A stretch of DNA of 58,743 nucleotides from Diphasiastrum complanatum (taxonomy: Eukaryota > Streptophyta > Lycopodiopsida > Lycopodiales > Lycopodiaceae): assembly GCA_029204225.1 (NCBI GenBank), contig CM055095.1, positions 10,122,510-10,181,252 on the forward strand, in the 5' to 3' direction. Of the stretch, positions 46,801 to 52,004 are shown one piece after another. Positions within the stretch are counted from its first letter, which is position 1. Every line of letters starts with the position of its first letter. Made by a program: the position numbers and the translations under genes. Under the pieces are notes generated by a model, which was given only the letters and a program-made list of their open reading frames with translations, was not told the origin of the DNA and did no database searches.

Positions 46801-47880
46801 GTTTCAGAACTGACGTCACAAACCTCTTTCACATTGTAAAGGGCTGTTGCAGCCCGTTGCCCGCTCATTATTCATTCAATGCTATCGCATTGTAAAGGCC
46901 TTGTGACAATGTGCTCAAAGCTGGAGTGTCATTCCTAGGTGGGTTTTCTTGTGTTTTCATTCAGCAGCAGCGTAGAGAGAGAGAGAAAGAAAGAGAGACT
47001 GCGTTTTAACTTAAAACAAGCGATAGCATTGAATGAATAATGAGTGCACAGGGTGCTGAGGCATTGTCACAATAGCTTACGGCAATTGCGGCAAAGCTAA
47101 AAAGCTTATGTAACTATTATTGCTTCAAAGAATGCAAGAAAGAACACTGTCGGTATAGCTTTGACAAAAATTGAATATGGGTTGTGGGGAAAGGAGATGG
47201 AAACTAACCCCGTATTGGGTAGCAAACTCTGCAAGCTGCTGAGCGAAGTATAGATCGCGCACGCCGCCTCTCACACTGAACCCATTACGAAGCAGCTGTT
47301 GAGAGATCCGGGCGCCAATCTGACCTGTTGCTCCAGCAACAAACACTGTTCTGGCTTCACGCCCTCGAAGCCTCCCCAGTGACAGGCTTTCCAAACCACT
47401 TGGATCTTTCTTCAGCACCAGAGGACTTGATAGACCACCCCTTTTTGTAGAGCTACCTCTCCTTGTTGCAAATTTAAGCAATTGTGTGCCAAATGCTGGT
47501 TTCTCATCCTCCTCTTCTTCTTCTTCCTCCCCTTCTTCTTCTTCCTCTTCTTGCACCTTCTTCCTGTTGCCAAATTGGAAGAGCTGGGTTCCCCGTCTGG
47601 ATGCTCTGGAAAATTGAGTACCTACTCTTTTGAATGGGGATCCTTGGGCAGCTCTGATGGGCTTGCCCTTGTGTCTGCCCTCACATATATGTACCAATCT
47701 TGGTGCAAACAAATCCCTATCACAAGAAAACAGAATACCTCTGCTGCACCCATACAGCGGATGTTCTAAAACAGTTACAATCCTACTGTGATACACACAC
47801 TTGGGAGCCAGTGGGCACTTGGTTTCATTGCTGAAAGCTATTGCTGAAGATACTATAACATTTGTCCCTGATGTTGCCAT
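11647..47880 (-). CDS. PTAC16: PTAC16 (plastid transcriptionally active 16), whole gene, 5 exons
   Basis: Nuclear gene for an NAD(P)-binding-fold protein of the plastid transcriptionally active chromosome and thylakoid membrane. Exons: 47880-47209, 13323-12868, 12723-12655, 12461-12403, 12187-11647. All introns are GT..AG, and the exons sum to 1797 bases (598 residues plus TAG) with no break. Residues 1-80 look like a transit peptide. Residues 111-126 are almost all Glu. The Rossmann glycine motif GATGQIG is at 183-189. Residues about 430-500 are an Ala/Glu/Lys coiled coil. The C-terminus [15 protein letters not shown] is a PTAC16 signature. The protein is longer than the Arabidopsis one (about 510 residues), mainly in the N-terminal half. 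The start chosen is MATSGTN; a Met 19 codons upstream is possible. Intron 1 is 33,885 bp. Confidence 0.95.
13701..14141 (-). repeat. 3' LTR region of deleted Copia element, with (GA)n
   Basis: On the minus strand a purine tract TTTAAGGAGGG is followed by TGTTAGAAG at 14141, the expected junction of polypurine tract and 3' LTR. The LTR runs toward lower coordinates and includes a GA microsatellite of about 27 repeats (13799-13855). The far end is uncertain because no matching 5' LTR remains. Part of it (around TATCTTGACTTTTGGGG) recurs at about 52965-52985 in a related LTR. Confidence 0.6.
14180..14674 (-). mobile_element. Copia RNase H domain
   Basis: This is the C-terminal RNase H of a Copia polyprotein. 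Typical features are FSDSYWG.., [25 protein letters not shown], the catalytic-region [21 protein letters not shown] and ADLFTKTLP. It is joined upstream almost directly to Gag (14698 onward), so integrase and RT are deleted. The reading frame itself is open. Confidence 0.93.
14698..15383 (-). mobile_element. Copia Gag (UBN2 type), frameshifted
   Basis: Translation would start at 15383 (MAKESE..) with [16 protein letters not shown], the usual start of plant Copia Gag. A frameshift near 15140-15200, in a (GAT)n-like tract, separates it from the rest ([11 protein letters not shown].., [13 protein letters not shown].., [12 protein letters not shown]). The zinc knuckle is absent because the large internal deletion begins right after this region. 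Together with 14180-14674 it forms a Copia element reduced to Gag plus RNase H. Confidence 0.88.
15384..16199. other. Leader/LTR remnant, no gene
   Basis: This should correspond to the 5' leader and LTR of the Copia remnant. The motif GGGCGCCCTCCTC recurs near 13787 and 15825. I find no primer-binding site and no intact LTR end, and no gene. Confidence 0.4.
16200..17586 (-). mobile_element. LINE 3' half with restriction-like endonuclease
   Basis: An open frame ends at 16358 and covers the C-terminal part of a non-LTR polyprotein. A Cys/His knuckle (CVCGHP..HLLRC) is followed by HDVVRDA.., then RRVDIVLS and LADVVVADP, which fit the R-(P)D..(D/E) core of a PD-(D/E)XK restriction-like endonuclease. 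KEKNY then matches the conserved downstream Lys/Tyr. R2-like and related LINEs use this nuclease for target-primed reverse transcription; common plant L1 elements use an APE nuclease instead. RT is missing. A 3' UTR with an AATAAA signal lies at 16200-16357. The G1 LTR interrupts the 5' side at 17587. Confidence 0.75.
17930..20969 (-). pseudogene. G1 pol: RT, RNase H, integrase, chromodomain
   Basis: The order is that of a chromovirus. RT has [12 protein letters not shown]. RNase H has [13 protein letters not shown] and YEKELFAV. The integrase zinc finger is [10 protein letters not shown], and the catalytic core begins [10 protein letters not shown] chromodomain (..EFLVHWKGK.., DTWERED) lies at about 17940-18080. 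Breaks are an extra base after KAF (18837), TAG at 18761-18763 and at 18690-18692, and TAG plus a lost base near 18330-18350. Several Arg to Trp changes in RT fit C to T decay. The first 40 codons or so may be non-native because the inversion breakpoint lies next to them. Confidence 0.93.
21135..22783 (+). pseudogene. G1 gag-protease block, inverted relative to pol
   Basis: A Gag start (MDPVMPSG) is followed, after a frame change near 21300, by the Retrotrans_gag domain (..[10 protein letters not shown]..). A zinc knuckle [14 protein letters not shown] sits at about 21975-22022, and an aspartic protease with catalytic DDGSTHNFI at about 22220-22245. It resembles the same region of element C closely in layout and motifs, so it belongs to this lineage. 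It lies on the opposite strand to G1's pol, LTRs and primer site. TAG codons at 21491-21493 and 22265-22267 stand where Gln is expected. Confidence 0.9.
22784..23963 (-). other. G1 untranslated leader
   Basis: This is sequence between the inverted gag-protease block and the primer-binding site. It is rich in homopolymer T/A runs and has many repeats of a short AAACTTTG motif between 23120 and 23360. I see no gene. Confidence 0.6.
24220..24382 (+). repeat. Repeat E, copy 2
   Basis: This is the second copy of the 163-bp segment at 9754-9916, differing at few positions. It lies shortly after the truncated G1 5' LTR, and whatever removed the rest of that LTR probably brought in this repeat. Confidence 0.85.
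24680..24805 (+). pseudogene. Copia Gag 5' fragment
   Basis: The plus-strand frame reads [26 protein letters not shown], the start of a plant Copia Gag (UBN2) domain. It is cut off at 24806 by the family B LTR. The upstream 24383-24680 shows no gene. Confidence 0.65.
24806..26028 (-). repeat. Family B LTR (3' LTR of copy B1)
   Basis: 1223 bp; on the minus strand it starts TGTTGTAAAGCT and ends GCCTGTGCTACA. A purine tract AAAGGTGGGGTGGA directly precedes it (plus-strand side 26029 onward), identifying a 3' LTR. It contains an AATAAA signal, a GA-rich block, a core also present in family A LTRs (around GTGCTTTACCAG and ACTATAGGGG), a duplicated block around GTATGCCGTCGGGACCATT and a degenerate tandem array near its 3' end. 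Confidence 0.93.
26029..26600 (-). mobile_element. Family B copy B1, internal 3' part
   Basis: Non-coding internal sequence of B1 between its 3' LTR and the family A element inserted at 26601. The same sequence follows the LTR at 56295-56590. It has no open frame with a recognisable domain. Confidence 0.85.
27883..28200 (-). CDS. A2 C-terminal tandem-duplicated tail
   Basis: After one in-frame stop the protease frame's neighbour encodes two copies of an approximately 49-residue unit (NEG.PTV..QLTR.QMEPTLP, then [16 protein letters not shown]). The DNA shows the same 147-bp direct duplication. The tail occupies the place where pol would begin. No function is known to me; it may be residual spacer. 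Confidence 0.7.
   Translation of the reverse strand, partial: LIHLFNEGQPTVIDQLTREQMEPTLPIVSTSKVNSSADAELKELTLCDQAKAHSFNEGHPTVTNQLTRGQMEPTLPAVSTSKVNLSADAELKELNLDDQTKYLES
28164..28740 (-). CDS. A2 retropepsin-like protease
   Basis: The frame reads ..[14 protein letters not shown].. then ..[13 protein letters not shown], the D-x-G-A/S active site of a retroviral-type aspartic protease, followed by a hydrophobic-hydrophobic-Gly motif ([10 protein letters not shown]). One frame change separates it from the knuckle, near a GA-rich run at about 28775. Leu replaces the usual Thr in DTGA, which may reduce activity. No RT follows. Confidence 0.85.
28822..30105 (-). CDS. A2 Gag
   Basis: A 427-codon frame. 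A Glu/Lys/Arg-rich N-terminal region is followed by the Retrotrans_gag domain: [21 protein letters not shown], then [21 protein letters not shown] and [21 protein letters not shown]. The frame slips at a run of T near 28985. In the shifted frame a zinc knuckle [17 protein letters not shown] follows at about 28830-28880, so native Gag probably extended to that point. Gag forms the particle and binds RNA. The slip may be a mutation or a programmed frameshift; a mutation in a homopolymer seems likelier. Confidence 0.88.
   Translation of the reverse strand: MTIMEDHLEELRALTDGEELAREYSSRMHRDGTRSKSRKKERMHSTVAPLQEEMGGPSEPTPRDEPLPEAQQDLFEVKMRQYLSSAMTAMLSEVKKDRETERKEWQTSLQTMNLTRFNLAREMRDGLTQLEARFEELEATRGNAVAPPPQIPREPRARNTEGPRKTAKVKAPPTFKGERDIRVVEDWLFHMDHYFRLMNTPEEERTDLALAYFEGYTTNWYQMAGMHFQTWDAFKAALREEFIPKDSHMRLRTELSGLKQKGSLREYLNKFRQSVWVIEDMSEADKTHYLLSGMQSWTRRAIDSYMPHDFNSTIRAAEMVCDYESTLAPAAPATSTRVFSGSRPSPSFFSRGDSAPNGNQASSSVNKFPTKKQGLATKATMEGTCSREETMLDLQLVTATAHQQWAVPCVASTVISKVTLGGHAPNH
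30440..30905 (-). repeat. A2 leader: hairpin array (5 units)
   Basis: Five short inverted repeats at 30452-30474, 30564-30590, 30657-30681, 30739-30762 and 30810-30831. In sense each is GTGCT-GCC..GG-TGNA-AGCAC or a close variant. They are spaced 112, 93, 82 and 71 bases and lie between the primer site and gag, where retroelement packaging or translation signals sit. Confidence 0.8.
31842..32998 (-). mobile_element. Family B copy B1, internal 5' part and primer site
   Basis: Continuation of B1 beyond the A2 insertion. The primer-binding site (plus-strand GCTCTGATACCA) is at 32985-32996. One hairpin unit (32887-32908) remains. The segment 31900-32230 contains two diverged tandem blocks of about 170 bp (each with AGGCA.CTGA.CAATGA and GTGAAAGT). 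No domain-bearing frame is present. Confidence 0.88.
32999..33460 (-). repeat. Family B LTR, truncated (5' LTR of B1)
   Basis: This holds the last 462 bp of a B LTR, ending TGTAGCGCAGG.. (plus) beside the primer site. The rest of the LTR is replaced by the AIR9-like fragment, joined just after CAGAACCACAAG. A small internal deletion relative to other copies is seen near 33280. Confidence 0.92.
33487..34394 (+). pseudogene. AIR9-like (A9-repeat protein) fragment, captured
   Basis: Two overlapping frames, joined by a shift near 33755-33780, encode a stretch resembling the C-terminal A9 repeats of AIR9, a plant microtubule-associated protein of the preprophase band and phragmoplast. Diagnostic strings are [46 protein letters not shown] and MYEANVDD-like QMNEANVD. 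A segment between ..NPV and YSGGKE is missing. No introns are visible, suggesting an RNA origin. The first 45 codons or so (MSGTSTV..) I cannot place. Family B sequence abuts both ends. It is not a functional gene. Confidence 0.7.
34395..36465 (-). mobile_element. Family B copy B3, internal region with hairpin array
   Basis: Non-coding internal sequence matching B1 (26565-26600 joined to 31844 onward), but with an intact A2 target. The leader (35640-36380) is longer than in other copies. It carries seven hairpin units at 35724, 35835, 35955, 36067, 36194, 36278 and 36354, partly as a tandem repeat of about 115 bp that also includes a GATAGC/GCTATC inverted pair. The primer site, with one mismatch, is at 36452-36463. 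No gene is present. Confidence 0.88.
36466..37376 (-). repeat. Family B LTR (5' LTR of B3), interrupted
   Basis: This holds about 910 bp of a B LTR on the minus strand. It is split by a compound insertion at 37377-44021; its next 52 bases resume at 44027-44078, after the duplicated CCAGG. It is then cut off by the captured gene fragments. Confidence 0.92.
37746..39669 (-). pseudogene. Element C RNase H, integrase and chromodomain
   Basis: After the deletion junction the frame resumes in RNase H at YSAYEKELF, with [16 protein letters not shown]. It continues through the integrase zinc finger ([16 protein letters not shown]), the catalytic core ([15 protein letters not shown]) and a C-terminal chromodomain ([19 protein letters not shown]). 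One TAG at 38454-38456 replaces an expected Gln codon. No other damage is apparent, in keeping with youth. Confidence 0.93.
39634..41558 (-). pseudogene. Element C gag-protease with start of pol
   Basis: Gag starts at 41558 ([11 protein letters not shown], with a Glu-rich coiled-coil-like N-terminus). It shifts frame near 41200 and has a stop near 40885. It then stays open from 40845, with zinc knuckle [14 protein letters not shown] and protease site [10 protein letters not shown]. The frame runs into the first residues of pol (..[15 protein letters not shown]) and ends at the RT deletion junction near 39670. Confidence 0.9.
41559..42433 (-). other. Element C untranslated leader
   Basis: About 875 bases between the primer-binding site and gag. 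No open frame of note is present, and it lacks the hairpin array of families A and B. Confidence 0.7.
42804..44021 (+). repeat. Solo family B LTR
   Basis: A full 1218-bp LTR (TGTTGTAAAGCT..GTGCTACA) with no primer site or internal sequence on either side. It is flanked on the right by CCAGG (44022-44026) and on the left by CCATG (42799-42803). It is inserted into the B3 LTR in opposite orientation. It was formed presumably by LTR-LTR recombination of a full B element. Confidence 0.93.
44090..44520 (-). pseudogene. Unidentified captured coding fragment
   Basis: The open frame continues directly from the ATP synthase delta' fragment without a stop, but the residues no longer match that protein. 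It has a Lys/Ser-rich part and then an acidic part (..[21 protein letters not shown].., ..[30 protein letters not shown]..). It is probably from a third host gene, which I do not recognise. Confidence 0.5.
44521..45000 (-). pseudogene. Mitochondrial ATP synthase subunit delta' fragment
   Basis: Starting at an ATG (44998-45000) with a mitochondrial-presequence-like [17 protein letters not shown], the frame matches the delta' (bacterial epsilon-type) subunit of plant F1-ATPase: [49 protein letters not shown] and [13 protein letters not shown]. It is broken by TGA (44941-44943) and TAG (44830-44832) and lacks the C-terminal helical domain. No intron is seen. The sequence just upstream resembles its GA-rich 5' UTR. 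It is non-functional. Confidence 0.88.
45065..45569 (-). pseudogene. BTB/POZ-BACK protein fragment
   Basis: The frame [10 protein letters not shown].. contains a BTB segment ([34 protein letters not shown]), then in the same frame, after one TGA at 45333-45335, a BACK-like segment ([23 protein letters not shown]). Such proteins usually act as cullin-3 adaptors. It resembles plant germ-cell-less-like BTB proteins; that closer assignment is uncertain. The BTB to BACK join without an intron suggests an RNA copy. It runs directly into the ATP synthase delta' fragment. Confidence 0.75.
46018..46271. repeat. Minisatellite, 62-69 bp unit
   Basis: Four tandem units each contain CAAGCACC.CTTGGCTTGATC and GACATTCAAAATGCAG, with repeat starts near 46051, 46113, 46182 and 46251. 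One unit is shortened by 7 bases. A half unit lies just upstream. It is within PTAC16 intron 1. Confidence 0.9.
46272..47202. other. Proximal part of PTAC16 intron 1
   Basis: No gene is present. A 25-bp perfect inverted repeat (46864-46888 and 47020-47044) encloses about 130 bases including a GA run (46976-46999), resembling a small foldback or MITE-like element. Confidence 0.6.
47209..47880 (-). CDS. PTAC16: PTAC16 exon 1
   Basis: This encodes residues 1-224: a Ser/Thr/Arg-rich transit-peptide-like start, two similar short motifs ([12 protein letters not shown] and [11 protein letters not shown]) either side of the Glu tract at 111-126, and the first part of the Rossmann fold ([20 protein letters not shown]). 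It ends in phase 0 at a GTTAGT donor. The poly-Glu tract is longer than I know from seed-plant PTAC16 and is encoded by an impure GAA/GAG repeat, so its length may vary. Confidence 0.95.
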
Positions 47881-49000
47881 TGGGAAATGTGGGCCAATCA
47901 ATTCTCTTGCTCTGTTGCTTATATTTACAAGGCACAATGCCTTCAGCTACAAAACATCAATTGGCTTCACTTCCTTAGCTTCCCAGACAAAAGAAGAGAG
48001 CTTGACCAAATGAGTATACATTTTGCAATCCAAACTCTGGCAGCTCACAGGCTTAGCAATTAAGAAATGAAATTCGTGGATGCTTGAATTTTGTGACTAA
48101 AAGCTACCCAAATTGTGTCCAAAAACAGGTTATTTTGTGTTAACAAACGGGAAGGAGGGCTTGAATGATTTAAAACCCACATCACACAGTCCATCAACTT
48201 CTCTAAAATCCAGTGGCATGCAGCACTTTGCAATCCGAGGCTCCACAATTGCATGAGGCGAATAGCAGAGGAGAGAGGACGACCACCATATCCAAAGAAA
48301 GGTAGATCAGGTGCAAAGCCACGTGGGGAACAACGATTCGCTTAAACAGGAATGTATTGTATGAACTGAAAAAGGCCTAGGTAATTGCAAGAAAAAGAAA
48401 AGAAGTTACAAAAATTATCTAAATGTTGGAACGTTGGAACCAAGCTTGGTGAGCCAATTCCGCCCAAGAACACCATGAGGCTTGTTGGATTGTGGTGGAA
48501 TCAACAAACCAAGGTTCTTTTCTCGTAACTTTCAACAAGGAAGAGCCAAATTGTAGCTTGCTAAAATTAATCTTGTATATATTTAACCTAGCCAAATTGT
48601 AGCTTGCTAAAATCAATCTTGTATATATTTAACCTATCCTCTAGAAACCAAGTACTAACGTAATTTGCTAATATCAATCCTCTATATATTTAACCTCTCT
48701 TTTTTACTCTCACACTCTTTATTTTCACTCTCATATTGTTCAATGGTGTCCTAGCTCTCTTTGCATTTTAATGAGTCATCTATATTGGCTTAATGTCCAT
48801 AGAGTGTCATGTTTCTAGAGAAACATGACACTCTATGGACATGTTTCTAGAGAAATTTACACATGTGCATAATGGCTGATTGGCAATTGTGACCTGATAA
48901 GCTACACGTGTCTGACTACCATCAAAACTCTAAATGATATATAATTTCTTATGTTCTGAAGGGACTTTGGTCATACATGCTCTAGGTTGGGGAATCGGGC
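47881..49000. other. PTAC16 upstream region
   Basis: It presumably holds the PTAC16 promoter and 5' UTR near 47900-48300 (minus strand). A 46-bp unit is repeated twice and partly a third time at 48545-48700 (GCCAAATTGTAGCTTGC..TATATATTTAACC). A 48-bp palindrome is at 48794-48841. I cannot assign a transcription start. Confidence 0.5.
48794..48841. repeat. Perfect 48-bp palindrome
   Basis: Two 23-base arms (TGTCCATAGAGTGTCATGTT plus TCT) are exact reverse complements with a 2-base AG centre. A further copy of the inner part (ATGTTTCTAGAGAAA) follows at 48841-48855. It could extrude as a cruciform or fold in RNA. Confidence 0.95.
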
Positions 49001-50046
49001 TGCCAAAACTTGCATAATTGGCTGCCATTCACTGGTGTATCAAATCGAATTCTATCATATTCTAAAATCACTGCTCCATGGGATAAAATTTCTTTGATCC
49101 GACATGGTCCTTCACTGATAAATTTTCAACTTGTCCTTGATCAACTTGGTTTTAAACATCAATCTAGACCTCCTTCTTTAAGATCTTTCTTATGTAATTG
49201 TCGATCATGCCATGCTTTTCCGACGACATTTCTCACCTACTAGTGCATGAAACGTCATCAATATGGTTTCACAAAGCTTATATATTGCTTCATGACGATG
49301 TTCCAAAGATTTGGCCTCATCCAAATGTTCAGTAGCTACTATTCGCAAAGATGGTAGCAGAAATTCAATTGGCATAATAGCATCTTGACCATAAACTAGA
49401 TGAAAAGGTGTTTGATTCGTGCTAACTTTATAAGTTGTTCAAAATGCCCATAATACAACATGCAACTTGTGTTCCCAATCCGCTCAGCTTGCCTCAACAG
49501 CTTTAGTCAAGATAATGCATAGAATCTTATTAGAAAATTTGTGTCCATTACCCCTCGGATAGTATGGAGTACTACATTGATGGATCACAAAAAATTCTTC
49601 CATTAGACATCTGATTGTGTCGTTAACAAAATGAGTACATCTATCACTTACGATCTCAACAAGGCATCCAAATCGAATAAATGATGTTCTCGTACAAAAA
49701 TTTTGTTATTGATTTTGCATCAACAACTTGCACAGCTCTTGCTTCAACCCATTTGGCCATAATTTGTTGCCACAATAATATGTCATGCTTGAGTACCACG
49801 TGTCATTGGATGTATCGAACCAAGATAGTCAAGTCCCCACTTCTCAAACGATACTTGTGCTAAACTGGATGTAATGGTTCATAATGCTATTTACTCGGTC
49901 GACGTGTACGTTGACAAATATCACATGATTGAATATATTTTTTTATATCCTTATGAATTGGCTGGCCACCAACAACTTGATTGTAAAGAGCTCCTGTGTG
50001 GAATTTAGCAAGTTTAGTGAAGCAGCAATCATGAGCATTAGTACCA
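49000..50046 (-). pseudogene. Degenerate Gypsy integrase (non-chromovirus type)
   Basis: Frames on the minus strand, with several stops, give an integrase zinc finger end (DIKKYIQSCDICQRTRR), a core (MAKWVEARAVQVVDA..), TPYYPRGNG, a W.HKL..VLWAF segment, TNQTPFHLVYG and a post-core segment (AWHDRQLHKK..). These strings are typical of plant Gypsy elements of the Athila/Tat side rather than chromoviruses. The upstream (N-terminal) side is interrupted at 50047 by family B copy B4. Confidence 0.8.
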
Positions 50047-52004
50047 TGTTGTAAAGCTATCTTCATAAGCTTTACTTCCGGCGCCAGCATTGTCCCCGGC
50101 GCCAGCAGCGCCAACGGCGCCGGCGCCACTGTGACCAGAATCCAGCTGGCGCCAAGTTCCTATGGCTGAAAATCTTTGATCGGTTCTAGCGAAGTCCAAA
50201 GAGCTCAGATCCATGTGCAATCACCTCACACGATCTAGGCATGATTAAAGGAAGCCTGGGGATCAATAAAATCTAGAGAGAGAAAATGACTTTCTAGAAA
50301 GAGAAAATCCTAGAGAGAGAAAAACGTGTTCTACCAGCCTGGCTAGAGTGCTTGGTATGAGGGGGGGTGCCGAATCCCACCAATACTATAGGGGAGTGCG
50401 GGTTGCGACTCAGGGGAGAGCTCCAACCAAGTCTCAGCCTCCCTTGCTGGAATGTTGTCGTGGCTCTCGCCTTGGCATGCTAGCGCCCTGGAGACTAGGG
50501 TCGGTCACACACTTGAAATGTAACCTTCTCAAATTTATCAATAAAGTGGGATTTTCCTCAAACTGACTCTGATTACCTTCTGGGTTTCAGTGTTCGGTAA
50601 AAGCGCCACTTGTAAGGCCGCTTCAAAATTTTTAAGTTGGCACATAGCTGAGGGTCGTATCCCGGGATGCCAGCGGTATGCCATCGGGACCATTCGGTCC
50701 GTGGCGCCAGTGGTATGCTGTCGGGACCATTTGGTCCAAGAACTGGTTGTCTCCATATCTGTCGCGGCTTGTGGTTCTGAGTGTTCCTTGCATCAACGTG
50801 AATGGGTTAAGCTCTTGGGGAACAGGCTCTAACCTGTCGGCTGAGTTGGATGGCTTGCTTGGGTGGAAGTTACCTGTTTATGGCTGTCCAGTCTGGCGTG
50901 GCGCCAAGTTGGCTTCCAGCGCTCGTGACGAAGCTTTCAGTTGGTTAAGTCTGATGTAAGTCAGACCGCTTGCTTGGAATGGATGTTACTCGTTTGTAAC
51001 GAAGCTCCGAGTTGGTTAAGTTTGATGTATGTCGGGCGGCTTGCTTGGAGGGAAGTCACCCACATCGGGAGATCTGGCATGGCGCCATGTTGGATCTCAA
51101 TGTTGGTTTTCGGAACTTCAAGTTGGTTAAGTCTGATTGTTGTTGGCGAGTTGGCTGCTTGTATGTCAACTGGGTTTTGGATGGCAAGAGTTGAAGGCTG
51201 GGAAGCTAAGTCGTGGTTCCCGGCTCCCTTTGGGATGCCTGCGCTACATGTGGAATCAGAGCCGACTGGCCATGGGTGCGTCCACGGTCGGGGTGGTCGA
51301 CAGAACGGGGGACTTGATGAGTCAAGGTGCTGCCATTGAGGTGTAAACATGGTCAGGCGCCGTCTGCACGTAGGACAGATGAGGCAAAGTGCTGCCTAGG
51401 TAGGTGAAAGCACGATGTGTGCCTTGTGGGGTGCGGGGTGACATATTCGAACTGTACGAGTTAACCATTGATACAGAGATGCTGCTCGAAGTCGGGTGTA
51501 AAGCACGGGTGGTTAGCTGCCGGTGCGGGATAGCTGCCGATCGTTTAGCTATAAGGGCTATCGACCAAAAAGTGGTGGGGCGTGACTGAGGCAATGTGCT
51601 ACTTAATGGTGAAAGCACGGATAGTTGGAGGGGTGTCCTATGTGGGCTAATTCTGTGATCGATTTGTATGGGCGCGGCCAGGCAAAGGTCCGTTGGCAGG
51701 ACCATCTCAAAGGGGGACCCTGTCTTTGTTACTTGTTAGTAAACCTGCCTGAGTTTCTTACTTGTATGTATTCGTGGTGAGTCTTAGTACTCGTGCTTTG
51801 CCTGGTTTGCATGATTGCTTGTGATAGAAGGAGCTGATGGCTCGAGAAGGAACCCTTCTTTTGAAGGCTGATACCATCAAACAAAGAGGACTACAGAATC
51901 TGTGGGGCGGATTTGCAGTTCAAGTACTCGCATGTGAACGGCAAAGGATGGATGGCTAGCCTGTTTCTTGGGTTAGTTTCATTTGCGACAACGCCCACCA
52001 AACG
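50047..52004 (+). mobile_element. Family B copy B4: 5' LTR and leader
   Basis: The LTR is 50047-51248 (1202 bp). The primer site, with one change (TGGAATCAGAGC), is at 51251-51262. The leader has four hairpin units at 51327, 51389, 51479 and 51596 (the first one mispaired). B internal sequence continues to about 52004, where it is replaced by unrelated DNA starting with a second TGGTATCAGAGCC. No 3' LTR is in view, and no protein is encoded. Confidence 0.9.

Larger units (their letters stand above)
13324..47208 (-). other. PTAC16: PTAC16 intron 1, 33,885 bp, filled with transposable elements
   Basis: The donor is GTTAGT directly after the codons QYG of exon 1; the acceptor is TTCAG directly before VISKEE of exon 2, in phase 0. 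Everything between is retrotransposon, captured gene fragment or repeat. Most elements lie on the minus strand, the same strand as the gene, so their LTR polyadenylation signals (AATAAA) would be transcribed in sense and must be bypassed for full-length mRNA. Confidence 0.9.

Noticed and set aside
47125-47208. Reading PTAC16 exon 1 on to the stop at 47125
   Set aside because: The residues after QYG do not match the family, and GTTAGT there joins perfectly in phase to the acceptor at 13324.
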